Source of the DNA: Rhodospirillaceae bacterium
GTDB lineage: Bacteria; Pseudomonadota; Alphaproteobacteria; CACIAM-22H2
Direction: 5' to 3'
DNA: 64,000 nucleotides
NCBI GenBank assembly: GCA_022843945.1
Contig: JALHMR010000001.1
Location: 221,584-285,583, forward strand
Both the position numbers and the translations under genes were made by a program. Below are positions 53,807 through 61,391 of this stretch, in pieces. How positions within the stretch are numbered: the first letter of the stretch is position 1; the number at the start of each line of letters is the position of its first letter. The notes below the pieces were generated by a model that was given only the letters and a program-made list of their open reading frames with translations, made no database searches and had not been told where the DNA came from.

Positions 53807-54760
53807 TCACCCCAGGATCAGGGTCAGGTCCTGCAGGTCGGGTGCGAGCTTCTTGATGTCCACCGCCCGGCGATCGGCATCGCCCTTCTTGGCGCGCGCC
53901 TCGAATTTCCGGTAGCCGGGGCGCAGGCGGTCGAGCACGATGTCGCGGAGATGACTCTCGGCCACCTGCGCATCATCGACCAGGATGGTGACCTTGCCGT
54001 CGAAATCGCCCTGGATCTTGAGTTTGACGTAGGCCGGCTTGGCCGCCTCCTCGGCGGCCTTGAGCGCGTCGGCCGTCGCCTTCTCGATCGCCTTGACCGC
54101 CTCGCCCAGCTGCTTGGTGGCGTCATCACTGCCCTTGCGCGCCGCCGCCTCGAGCTCCGATAGCGAGGCCATGAATTCGGTCTGCCACTGCGCCAGCTCG
54201 GTGCTCGCCAGCTTGTCGAGGTCGCGGCAGAAGGCCTCTGCCAGGACGCAGATTTGCTCCTTCACGGCGGCCTCGGAGACAGCGTCGCCGGGCTTGAGGC
54301 TCCGGAACTGCTTGAGAAGCTCGAACTGCAGTTTGGTCCACAGATCACGGATGAGCAGAATGACCCCGAGATGGCGAAAATAGGCGCTCGTGGCATCGGT
54401 GATCTTCTCGTAGAAAAGGACGGCGCCCATCGCCGCATAGAGGACCAGCGCGATGATCAGAAACCAGACGTCGTACTCCAGTTGCGGCCGCCAGACACGC
54501 AGTCCCGCCGCCAGGGCCGTCAGCAGGATAGCCACGGCACCGGCAAGGGCCAGCGCCTTGCGTGAGCCATGCACCCAGCGGGAGCGCAGGTCGCGCTGCT
54601 GATCGTACCAGCGGAAGCGCCGATCCTTGATGGCTGCAAGCTTGGCCAGCAAGCTGTCGCAGAACTCGGCGAAGCTCGTGGCCGCGAGGTTGCGCGGATC
54701 GAGATCGATCGGCGTCAACGTATTGCCGGTGGCCGGCGACACGGGATCAGGCATGGCCAA
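53807..54760 (-). CDS. Two-TM membrane protein with coiled-coil tail, SLATT-like
   Basis: This is a 317-residue protein. The N-terminal approximately 65 residues include a helix (FRWYDQQRDLRSRW). Two adjacent TM helices follow (ALAGAVAILLTALAAGLRV and WFLIIALVLYAAMGAVLFY), then a long helical region (ELEAAARKGSDDATKQLGEA) and a small beta-rich C-terminus. The N-terminal half resembles SLATT-type two-TM domains found as membrane effectors in nucleotide-signalling defence systems; this is by topology and general pattern only. It starts 6 bp after the EEP nuclease gene. Confidence 0.68.
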   Translation of the reverse strand: MAMPDPVSPATGNTLTPIDLDPRNLAATSFAEFCDSLLAKLAAIKDRRFRWYDQQRDLRSRWVHGSRKALALAGAVAILLTALAAGLRVWRPQLEYDVWFLIIALVLYAAMGAVLFYEKITDATSAYFRHLGVILLIRDLWTKLQFELLKQFRSLKPGDAVSEAAVKEQICVLAEAFCRDLDKLASTELAQWQTEFMASLSELEAAARKGSDDATKQLGEAVKAIEKATADALKAAEEAAKPAYVKLKIQGDFDGKVTILVDDAQVAESHLRDIVLDRLRPGYRKFEARAKKGDADRRAVDIKKLAPDLQDLTLILG

Positions 54761-54766
54761 CTCTCC

Positions 54767-55933
54767 CTAGCTGGGCGTCGCAATCGCGCGGAGATAGTGC
54801 TCCGCGAAATCGGTGTCGATCTGAACCCATAGCGGGCTGTGGTCGGACATCTGCCATGTCCGCCATTTTCGATAGAGCGCGTCCAGATCCATCGATTTGC
54901 CGGTCTCCGGATCCTTTTGGGGAAGGAAGGCCTGGTAAATCTCCCGGTCCTGGTCGCGGAAGACGTCGGCGTACATGTCCACCATCCCGCCGGCCGTGAC
55001 GCGAAAGCGCTCGTCTTTCACGCGCACCGCGATCTGGTCGTAGAAGTGGTCGCCTTCTCGCCGGACTGTGTCGCCGTCAATTGCCGCCGGTATGGTGAAG
55101 CCCTTGCTGCGCAGCGCCTCCATCGTCTTGTGCTTGGGGCTGACGACATTGAAGTCGCCAAGCAGGATGTAGTTCTCGACCCTGCCGAAGCGGTCCTTTT
55201 CCTGGGTGGCGGGGTTGTCCTGGCGCGTCACGAAGAAGTCGACGAGGCGCTGGATCTCGGCAACCCGCCGGTCGAGCTGCGGCCCGGAGGCGGCACCGTA
55301 GTAGATATGGACCGTACACAGGCTGAAGCGGAACCACCCGGACTGGAAGGCCACCAGAAAGGGCGTGCGCGCGAACTGCTGCTCGACTTCTGTGTACTCC
55401 TGTTTGACACGGGCCTGGGTTGCGGCATCCGGCTCGGCATTGGCCGCCTCGGCCTTCGGCGCCTTCGACTTCTTCCGTGATACGACGAGCTGTCCGTCGG
55501 GCAGCACGATTTCGCCGGCGATCTTGCGAAACCATACCTTCTCGGTGTTGTAGATGAAGGCCATGCGTTCGTGATTGCCGCCCGCCCCTTCGGTCGAATC
55601 GGTGACGATGTAGTCCCATTCCCGGCCGAGGATCTGCATGACCTGCTCGAGCGCCGCAAGGTCGCGATTGACCTCCTGCACCGCTATCAGGTCGAAGCAC
55701 GCCATGATCTCCGCGATGTAGTAAAAGCTCTCCGGCAGCCGCGGCCCGTAGCCGAACTTGTTGGAATCGAAATCGCGAATGTTCCACGTGGCCAGCAGCA
55801 GCGCGCCGTCGCATTTGCGCTGGCGCAGCTCGGCCAGGCGGCTGCGTATCGCCAGCAGCCGCTCGGCGCAGCGGCGCGCGGCAGCAGGCGTTTCGCGTTT
55901 AAGGCGTCGAAGACCGGTATATTTGTTCGACAT
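54767..55933 (-). CDS. Endonuclease/exonuclease/phosphatase (EEP) family protein
   Basis: This 388-residue protein is read from the ATG at 55933, behind a GGGGGA site. Catalytic EEP motifs are all present: TWNIRDFD, DLIAVQEVNRD, LGDFNVVSP and the final SDHSPLW. The protein thus should be a metal-dependent phosphodiesterase acting on nucleic acid or a phosphorylated small molecule. A basic N-terminal helix and a charged insertion near residues 170-205 are extra to the core. No signal peptide. It is followed by the 2TM gene, forming a two-gene unit. Confidence 0.85.
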   Translation of the reverse strand: MSNKYTGLRRLKRETPAAARRCAERLLAIRSRLAELRQRKCDGALLLATWNIRDFDSNKFGYGPRLPESFYYIAEIMACFDLIAVQEVNRDLAALEQVMQILGREWDYIVTDSTEGAGGNHERMAFIYNTEKVWFRKIAGEIVLPDGQLVVSRKKSKAPKAEAANAEPDAATQARVKQEYTEVEQQFARTPFLVAFQSGWFRFSLCTVHIYYGAASGPQLDRRVAEIQRLVDFFVTRQDNPATQEKDRFGRVENYILLGDFNVVSPKHKTMEALRSKGFTIPAAIDGDTVRREGDHFYDQIAVRVKDERFRVTAGGMVDMYADVFRDQDREIYQAFLPQKDPETGKSMDLDALYRKWRTWQMSDHSPLWVQIDTDFAEHYLRAIATPS

Positions 55934-56036
55934 CCCATCCCCCAATGTCGAGCAGCGGCGGCGCGGATTATCGGTCGCCGCCCGTCATGACACAACCGAA
56001 AATTGTAGGGCGCTTCGCCGGGGCGGCCGGGCGGGG

Positions 56037-57065
56037 TCAGGCCTTGCCGCTGACGCCGGCCTCACCGAAGGTCGCCATGCCGGTGTGACAGGCGACCGCG
56101 GCCCTGAGGATGTGGATGGCCAGCGCCGCTCCCGAGGCCTCGCCGAGGCGCATGCCGAGATCGACCACGGCCCGCTTGTCGATCTTCTCCAGCAGCCGGC
56201 GGTGGCCGGGTTCGGCCGAGACATGCGCCACCAGGCAGTGATCGAGCAGGCGGCTATCGAGCCGCTGCAGGACCGAAGCGGCCGCCGTACAGGCATAGCC
56301 GTCGAGCACCACCGGCACGCGGGCCAGCCGCGCGGCGAGCACGGCGCCAGCGATGGCCGCCAGCTCGTGTCCGCCGAGATGGCGGAGAACATGCAGCGGA
56401 TCGCTGGTTGCCGATTGGTGTTTTGCGACGCTCTCCGACACGACCGCGATCTTGTTGGTGAGCGCTGCACCGGCCACACCGGTACCGGGACCCGTCCAGT
56501 CCTCGGCCGTGCCGCCGTAGAGGGCCAGGCAGAGGGCCGCGGCCGAGGTCGTATTGGCGATGCCCATTTCCCCCAGACACAGAAGATCCACGCCGGGCTC
56601 CACGGCCATCATGCCGTAGGCCATGGCGCGGGCGCATTCGTCCTCGCTCATGGCGGGTGCGATCGAGAAATCCTTGGTCGGCTGGTCTAAAGCCATCTCG
56701 TAGACGCGCAAGTCGGCATCGGCCGACTTGCAGAGCTGGTTCACCGCCGCCCCGCCGGCGATGAAGTTCTGCACCATCTGCGCCGTGACCGCGGCGGGAA
56801 AGGCCGAGACGCCGCGCGCCGCCACGCCGTGATTGCCGGCGAAGACCGCCACCCGCGGGTGCTCGATACGCGGCGGATGGCGGCCCTGCCAGGTGGCCAG
56901 CCAGGCGCTGAATTCCTCGAGCCGGCCGAGCGCACCGGCCGGCTTGGTGAGCTTGGCCTCGCGCTCGGCGGTCGCGGTGGCGGCGTCGAGATCGGGGCCG
57001 GGCAGCTCGGGGATGAGAGCCCGGATCTCGGCGAAACTGGCGACGGGCGCGGTGGGACTGGCCAT
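56037..57065 (-). CDS. cobT: Nicotinate-nucleotide--dimethylbenzimidazole phosphoribosyltransferase
   Basis: This 342-residue enzyme makes alpha-ribazole 5'-phosphate for the lower ligand of cobalamin. Family segments include GALGRLEEFSAWLATWQG, VFAGNHGVAARGVSAFP and CLGEMGIANTTSAAAL. The C-terminal region GMRLGEASGAALAI carries the glutamate expected to be the catalytic base. Length matches CobT. It is divergent from cobS with a 89-bp shared control region. Confidence 0.95.
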   Translation of the reverse strand: MASPTAPVASFAEIRALIPELPGPDLDAATATAEREAKLTKPAGALGRLEEFSAWLATWQGRHPPRIEHPRVAVFAGNHGVAARGVSAFPAAVTAQMVQNFIAGGAAVNQLCKSADADLRVYEMALDQPTKDFSIAPAMSEDECARAMAYGMMAVEPGVDLLCLGEMGIANTTSAAALCLALYGGTAEDWTGPGTGVAGAALTNKIAVVSESVAKHQSATSDPLHVLRHLGGHELAAIAGAVLAARLARVPVVLDGYACTAAASVLQRLDSRLLDHCLVAHVSAEPGHRRLLEKIDKRAVVDLGMRLGEASGAALAIHILRAAVACHTGMATFGEAGVSGKA

Positions 57066-57154
57066 GCGGGCGGACTCGGGGATGGGCGTTTGGCGGGCGG
57101 CGGGGACTGTCCTATAACGGCAGGCGCACCGCCAGCGGATTCCCCAACACCTCC

Positions 57155-57949
57155 ATGCCCGTCGACCTGCCTCGCTTCGGCGCCGTGACGCCCGGCCTCA
57201 GCCAGTGGTGGCGGGAGAGCCGCGTGGCGCTGGCTTTTCTCACCCGCCTTCCCGTGCCGCTCGACGACGTCGAGGACGTGGCCCTGGGCCGCGCGGCGCG
57301 CGGCTTCCCGGTGGTCGGGCTGGTCGTGGGGTTGTGCGGCGGGCTGGTCTACGCGGTGGCCGATATCCTCGCCTTGCCGGCGAGCGTCTCGGCGCTGCTC
57401 GCCATCGGCGCCATGGTGCTGATCACCGGCGCGCTGCACGAGGACGGACTCGCCGACACGGCCGACGGTGTGGGTGGCGGGCGCGACCGCGCGCAGGCGC
57501 TTTCCATCATGCGCGACAGCCGCATCGGCAGCTACGGCGTGATCGCCTTGCTCTTCGCGCTGGCCTTGCGCGTCGCCTGCGTTGCCTCGCTCGCCGAGGC
57601 GGAGCTGGTGACGCTCGCCCTGGTCGCCGCGGCTTCCGGCTCGCGCGCCGTGCTGCCGGTGGTCATGTTTTACGTTCCCCCGGCGCGGAGCGACGGCCTC
57701 TCCCACGCCGCCGGACCGCCGGTCCGCCGGGCGATGATCGAGGCTGCAGCCCTCGCCGGACTTGTCGGCGTGGTGGGACTGGGTTTCCTCGGCGGGATCC
57801 TCGCGGCGCTGCTCGTCGGGCTTGTCGTCTGGGCGCTCGTCGGCTTTCTCGGCGGGAAACTCGGCGGCCAGACCGGCGACGTGCTGGGCACGGTCCAGCA
57901 GGCCGCCGAGATCGTCATCCTCCTGGTTGCCACACTCGTCTTGCGTTAG
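57155..57949 (+). CDS. cobS: Adenosylcobinamide-GDP ribazoletransferase
   Basis: This is a 264-residue inner-membrane enzyme with several TM helices. ITGALHEDGLADTADG and RDSRIGSYGVIALLFAL are the conserved CobS segments that bind metal and substrate. It joins alpha-ribazole (phosphate) to adenosylcobinamide-GDP, the last assembly step. It is followed after 9 bp by a phosphatase gene of the same pathway. Confidence 0.95.
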   Translation: MPVDLPRFGAVTPGLSQWWRESRVALAFLTRLPVPLDDVEDVALGRAARGFPVVGLVVGLCGGLVYAVADILALPASVSALLAIGAMVLITGALHEDGLADTADGVGGGRDRAQALSIMRDSRIGSYGVIALLFALALRVACVASLAEAELVTLALVAAASGSRAVLPVVMFYVPPARSDGLSHAAGPPVRRAMIEAAALAGLVGVVGLGFLGGILAALLVGLVVWALVGFLGGKLGGQTGDVLGTVQQAAEIVILLVATLVLR

Positions 57950-57958
57950 AGGAATTTC

Positions 57959-58588
57959 ATGATCGAAACCCGCTGGTGGTGGGTGCGCCACGCGCCCGTG
58001 CCCAATCCCGAAGCGCGCTGCTACGGCCAGACCGACGTCGCCTGCGACACCACGAATGCCCAGGCTTTTCAGAACCTTGCGGCGCGGATTCCAAAGGAAG
58101 CGGTGTGGGTGGCCACACCCCTGTCGCGCACCCAGCGCACGCTCCACGCGATCCACGCGGCGCGCGGCACGACAGCGGATCCGCTGCATCTCGAACCGCT
58201 GCTCAAGGAGCAGAGCTTCGGCGACTGGCAGGGCCGCACCTATGCCGAGCTCGGCGCCTTCGGTCATGGCGGCACGCCTGCCAGCCACCGTTTCTGGCTG
58301 GCGCCGGCGCATGAAACACCGCCGGGCGGCGAAAGTTTTGTCGACGTGATCGCGCGTGTCGGCACGGCGATGGAGACGCTGTCCGCGCGCCACAAGGGCC
58401 GGGATATCGTCTGCGTCGCTCATGCCGGGTCGATCCGTGCGGCGCTCGCGGTGGTTCTTGGCCTGACGCCTGAAGCGGCCCTCGCCTTCACCATCGACAC
58501 GCTCTCGCTCACCCGGCTCGACCTGATCGACAGCCCGGCCGCCGGCCATGGCTGGCGCGTCGGGCCGGTCAATCTTCCCGCACTCTAG
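57959..58588 (+). CDS. Histidine phosphatase, probable alpha-ribazole phosphatase (CobC-like)
   Basis: This 209-residue protein of the histidine phosphatase (phosphoglycerate mutase-like) superfamily has the catalytic histidine in WVRHAPVPN, although the usual RHG is RHA. ATPLSRTQRT holds the second arginine, EQSFGDWQGR the acid and VAHAGSIRAAL the second histidine. Placement directly after cobS favours dephosphorylation of alpha-ribazole phosphate or adenosylcobalamin 5'-phosphate. The function is inferred from context. Confidence 0.85.
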   Translation: MIETRWWWVRHAPVPNPEARCYGQTDVACDTTNAQAFQNLAARIPKEAVWVATPLSRTQRTLHAIHAARGTTADPLHLEPLLKEQSFGDWQGRTYAELGAFGHGGTPASHRFWLAPAHETPPGGESFVDVIARVGTAMETLSARHKGRDIVCVAHAGSIRAALAVVLGLTPEAALAFTIDTLSLTRLDLIDSPAAGHGWRVGPVNLPAL

Positions 58589-58597
58589 GCACTTCCG

Positions 58598-59581
58598 ATG
58601 AACACAGCAGACCTCGCCCCCTTTCTCGACACGGTGCTGCGCGACGCGACGATCCCCGAGCTGCCCAACCACTATCGCGGCAAGGTGCGCGACAATTACG
58701 ACCTGCCGGGCAAGCGCCGAATCCTCATCGCCAGCGACCGGCTCAGCGCCTTCGACATCATCCTCACGGCGATCCCGCTGAAAGGCCAAGTGCTGACCCA
58801 GATTGCCCGCTTCTGGTTCGACGCCACGCGCGACATCTGCCCCAATCACGTGATCGAGTATCCCGATCCCAATGTCGTGGTCGGCCGGCATCTCAAGATC
58901 CTGCCGGTCGAGATCGTGGTCCGCGACTACCTGGCCGGCACCACCTCGACCTCCATCCTGTCGATGTACAAGGCGGGCAAGCGCGAGATGTACGGCACGC
59001 GCTTCGCCGACGGAATGCGCGACAACCAGAAACTGCCGAAGACGATCGTCACGCCGACCAGCAAGGCCATGGACGGCGCGCATGACGAGCCGCTGACCTC
59101 GGCCGAGATCCTCGATCGCAAGCTGCTGACCCAAGAACAATGGCAGACCGTGTCGGAGCGGGCCCTGGCCCTCTTCGCCCGCGGCCGCGAGATCGCCGCC
59201 CGCCATGGCCTGATCCTGGTCGATACCAAGTACGAATTCGGTCTCACCGAAGACGGCCAGATCCTGCTCGCCGACGAGATCCACACGCCCGACAGCAGCC
59301 GCTACTGGTTCCAGGCGAGCTACGAGCGCCGCTTTGCTGCCGGCGAGCGGCCGGAGAGCTTCGACAAGGACTTCGTACGCACCTGGGTGACGGCGCGCTG
59401 CGACCCCTACAAGGATCGGATTCCGGAGATCCCGCGCGAGGTCATCCTCGAGGCGGCGCGCATCTACATCAGCGCCTACGAGATGATCACGGGCGAGAAA
59501 TTTGTCCTGCCGCCCGTCGGTATCGCCCCGCTCGACCGCATCCGCGCCAACCTCGCCAAATACGCCACGGCGACGGACTGA
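58598..59581 (+). CDS. purC: Phosphoribosylaminoimidazole-succinocarboxamide synthase
   Basis: This is a 327-residue SAICAR synthase of the longer type. Conserved segments are [40 protein letters not shown] and [10 protein letters not shown], then [12 protein letters not shown]. It makes SAICAR in purine synthesis. It sits 9 bp after the cobC-like gene but belongs to another pathway; purines and the cobalamin lower ligand share the precursor aminoimidazole ribotide only in anaerobic routes. The link may be simple gene order. Confidence 0.95.
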   Translation: MNTADLAPFLDTVLRDATIPELPNHYRGKVRDNYDLPGKRRILIASDRLSAFDIILTAIPLKGQVLTQIARFWFDATRDICPNHVIEYPDPNVVVGRHLKILPVEIVVRDYLAGTTSTSILSMYKAGKREMYGTRFADGMRDNQKLPKTIVTPTSKAMDGAHDEPLTSAEILDRKLLTQEQWQTVSERALALFARGREIAARHGLILVDTKYEFGLTEDGQILLADEIHTPDSSRYWFQASYERRFAAGERPESFDKDFVRTWVTARCDPYKDRIPEIPREVILEAARIYISAYEMITGEKFVLPPVGIAPLDRIRANLAKYATATD

Positions 59582-59617
59582 ATCCTGTCGACCGGCGCTT
59601 CCCCCGTGCTAGATTGG

Positions 59618-59773
59618 CCGGGCGTTCCGGACAGGGAAGCCGGTGAGATACCGGCGCTGCCCCCGCAACTGTCAGCGGCGAGTGTCGCGGCCATTTCAAG
59701 CCACTGGGTAACCGGGAAGGCGCCAGGCCGCGAGACGACGACCCGCAAGCCAGGAGACCTCCCGGACGCCGCG
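59618..59773 (+). promoter_or_regulatory. Cobalamin (AdoCbl) riboswitch
   Basis: The conserved core is present: GGGAAGCCGGTGAGATACCG near 59634, then CTGCCCCCGCAACTGT, and the B12 box AAGCCAGGAGACCT at 59747-59760. P1 is formed by GGCGTTCCGG (59621-59630) with CCCGGACGCC (59761-59770). A hairpin GCGCTC/GAGCGC follows at 59771-59787. The sequence CCTCCC at 59758-59763 could pair with the ribosome-binding site GGGAGG at 59815-59820, suggesting translational control of cobU/cobP and the genes behind it; that mechanism is inferred. Confidence 0.93.
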
Positions 59774-59826
59774 CTCATACGGAGCGCGCCGGCTCGTGCA
59801 ACACCGTCCTCGGAGGGAGGCGCGTC

Positions 59827-60369
59827 GTGGTTCCGTCAACCGCCTCACCGGCGGCAATCAGCGATTTGCCCAAGCTCACGCTCGTGCTCGGCGGCGCACG
59901 CTCGGGCAAGAGCCGCTATGCCGAGCAGCTGATCGGCGCGCGCCCGGCGCTCTACCTCGCCACCGGCGAGGCGCGCGACGGCGAGATGCGGGAGCGTATC
60001 GAGGCGCACCAGGCGCGGCGCGGCGCCAACTGGACGACGCGCGAGGCGCCGCTTGATCTCCTTTCGGCATTGCGCGTGGCCGACCGGCCGGTGCTGGTCG
60101 ATTGCCTGACCCTGTGGCTGTCGAACCTGCTGGGCGGAGCCTTCGATCCCCGGCAGGAAACACGCGCCCTGATCGAGACGCTGCCATCGTTGCGCGTGCC
60201 CGTGGTCTTCGTCTCCAACGAGGTCGGGCTGGGCATCGTGCCCGACAACAAGCTCGGCCGTGACTTCCGCGACCACGCCGGTCGCCTCCACCAGGAAATC
60301 GCCGTCGTGGCCAACCGCGTGGTCTTCGTCGCCGCCGGCCTGCCGCTCATTCTCAAGGACACACCATGA
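59827..60369 (+). CDS. cobU: Bifunctional adenosylcobinamide kinase/guanylyltransferase
   Basis: This 180-residue protein (also called CobP) has the P-loop GGARSGKSRYAE, the histidine/arginine region of the guanylyl-enzyme (RIEAHQARRG) and LVDCLTLWLSNLL. FVSNEVGLGIVPDNKLGRDFRD is a strong family signature. The GTG start at 59827 follows a GGAGGGAGG ribosome-binding site. It activates cobinamide for the CobS reaction and is the first gene behind the B12 riboswitch. The end overlaps cobW by 4 bp. Confidence 0.95.
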   Translation: MVPSTASPAAISDLPKLTLVLGGARSGKSRYAEQLIGARPALYLATGEARDGEMRERIEAHQARRGANWTTREAPLDLLSALRVADRPVLVDCLTLWLSNLLGGAFDPRQETRALIETLPSLRVPVVFVSNEVGLGIVPDNKLGRDFRDHAGRLHQEIAVVANRVVFVAAGLPLILKDTP

Positions 60370-61391
60370 AGCCTCGCATCCCCGCCACCGTGATCACCGG
60401 CTTCCTCGGCGCCGGTAAGACCAGCCTGCTGCGTCACCTCGTGGCCAAGGCCAACGGCAAGCGCATCGCCCTGGTGATCAACGAGTTCGGCGAGCTGGGC
60501 ATGGACCGCGAAATTCTGCTCGGCTGCAGCGTCGAGGACTGTAAGGAGGACGACGTGATCGAGCTGGCCAATGGCTGCATCTGCTGCACCGTGGCCGACG
60601 ATTTCCTGCCGACCATCGAGACCCTGCTGGCCCGCGACCCCGCCCCCGACCACATCGTCATCGAGACGTCGGGCCTCGCGCTGCCCAAGCCGCTGGTCAA
60701 GGCCTTCGCCTGGCCGGAGGTGCGCAGCCGGGTCACCGTCGACGGTGTAATCGCGGTGATCGATGCCGCCGCTGTGACCGCCGGGCGTTTTGCCGATGAC
60801 CTGGAAGCGCTCGCCAGGCAGAAGGCCGCCGATCCCTCGCTCGACCACGACAACCCGCTGGAAGAGGTGTTCGAGGACCAGTTGCAATGCGCCGACATGA
60901 TCGTGCTCAACAAGACTGATCTGGTCAGTGCCGATGGGCTTGCGGCGCTGAGCCGCGATCTTGGGGCCCGTATCCGCCAGGGGGCGAAGCTGGTGCCGGC
61001 GCGTTTTGGCGTCGTCGATCCGCAAGCGCTCCTCGGTCTCGGCGCCGCCGCCGAGGACGATCTCGCCACGCGGCCCTCGCATGCCGACCTCGAAGGTGAG
61101 CACGACCATGACGATTTCGAGAGCTTCGTCGTGCCACTCGGTCCGATCGCCGATGCCGATGCCCTGGCCGCGCGCATCGCCGGCTCGGTGGCGCGCCACG
61201 ATATCCTGCGCGTCAAAGGCTTCCTCGACGTGCCCGGCAAGCCGCTGCGCCTGACTGTGCAGGGCGTGGGCCCGCGGCTCGAGCGCTATTTCGACCGACC
61301 GTGGCGCGAGGGCGAGCGGCGCAGCGCGCTGGTGGTCATCGGCCGCAAGGGGCTCGACCGCGCCAGCATCACGAAGGAGATCGCCGGCTGA
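60366..61391 (+). CDS. cobW: CobW GTPase, cobalt insertion chaperone
   Basis: This 341-residue G3E-family GTPase has Walker A GFLGAGKTSLLRHL, the metal-binding GCICCTV (CxCC) motif, the Walker B-like VIETSGLALP and the NKTD guanine motif. A short histidine/aspartate run, EGEHDHDDFE, may bind metal. It is thought to deliver cobalt to the CobNST chelatase. Its stop overlaps the cobN start by one base. Confidence 0.94.
   Translation: MKPRIPATVITGFLGAGKTSLLRHLVAKANGKRIALVINEFGELGMDREILLGCSVEDCKEDDVIELANGCICCTVADDFLPTIETLLARDPAPDHIVIETSGLALPKPLVKAFAWPEVRSRVTVDGVIAVIDAAAVTAGRFADDLEALARQKAADPSLDHDNPLEEVFEDQLQCADMIVLNKTDLVSADGLAALSRDLGARIRQGAKLVPARFGVVDPQALLGLGAAAEDDLATRPSHADLEGEHDHDDFESFVVPLGPIADADALAARIAGSVARHDILRVKGFLDVPGKPLRLTVQGVGPRLERYFDRPWREGERRSALVVIGRKGLDRASITKEIAG

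Noticed and set aside
56741..59284. An 847-codon open frame on the minus strand
   Set aside because: It is antisense to cobS, the phosphatase gene and purC and partly in another frame of cobT. No conserved domain is present.
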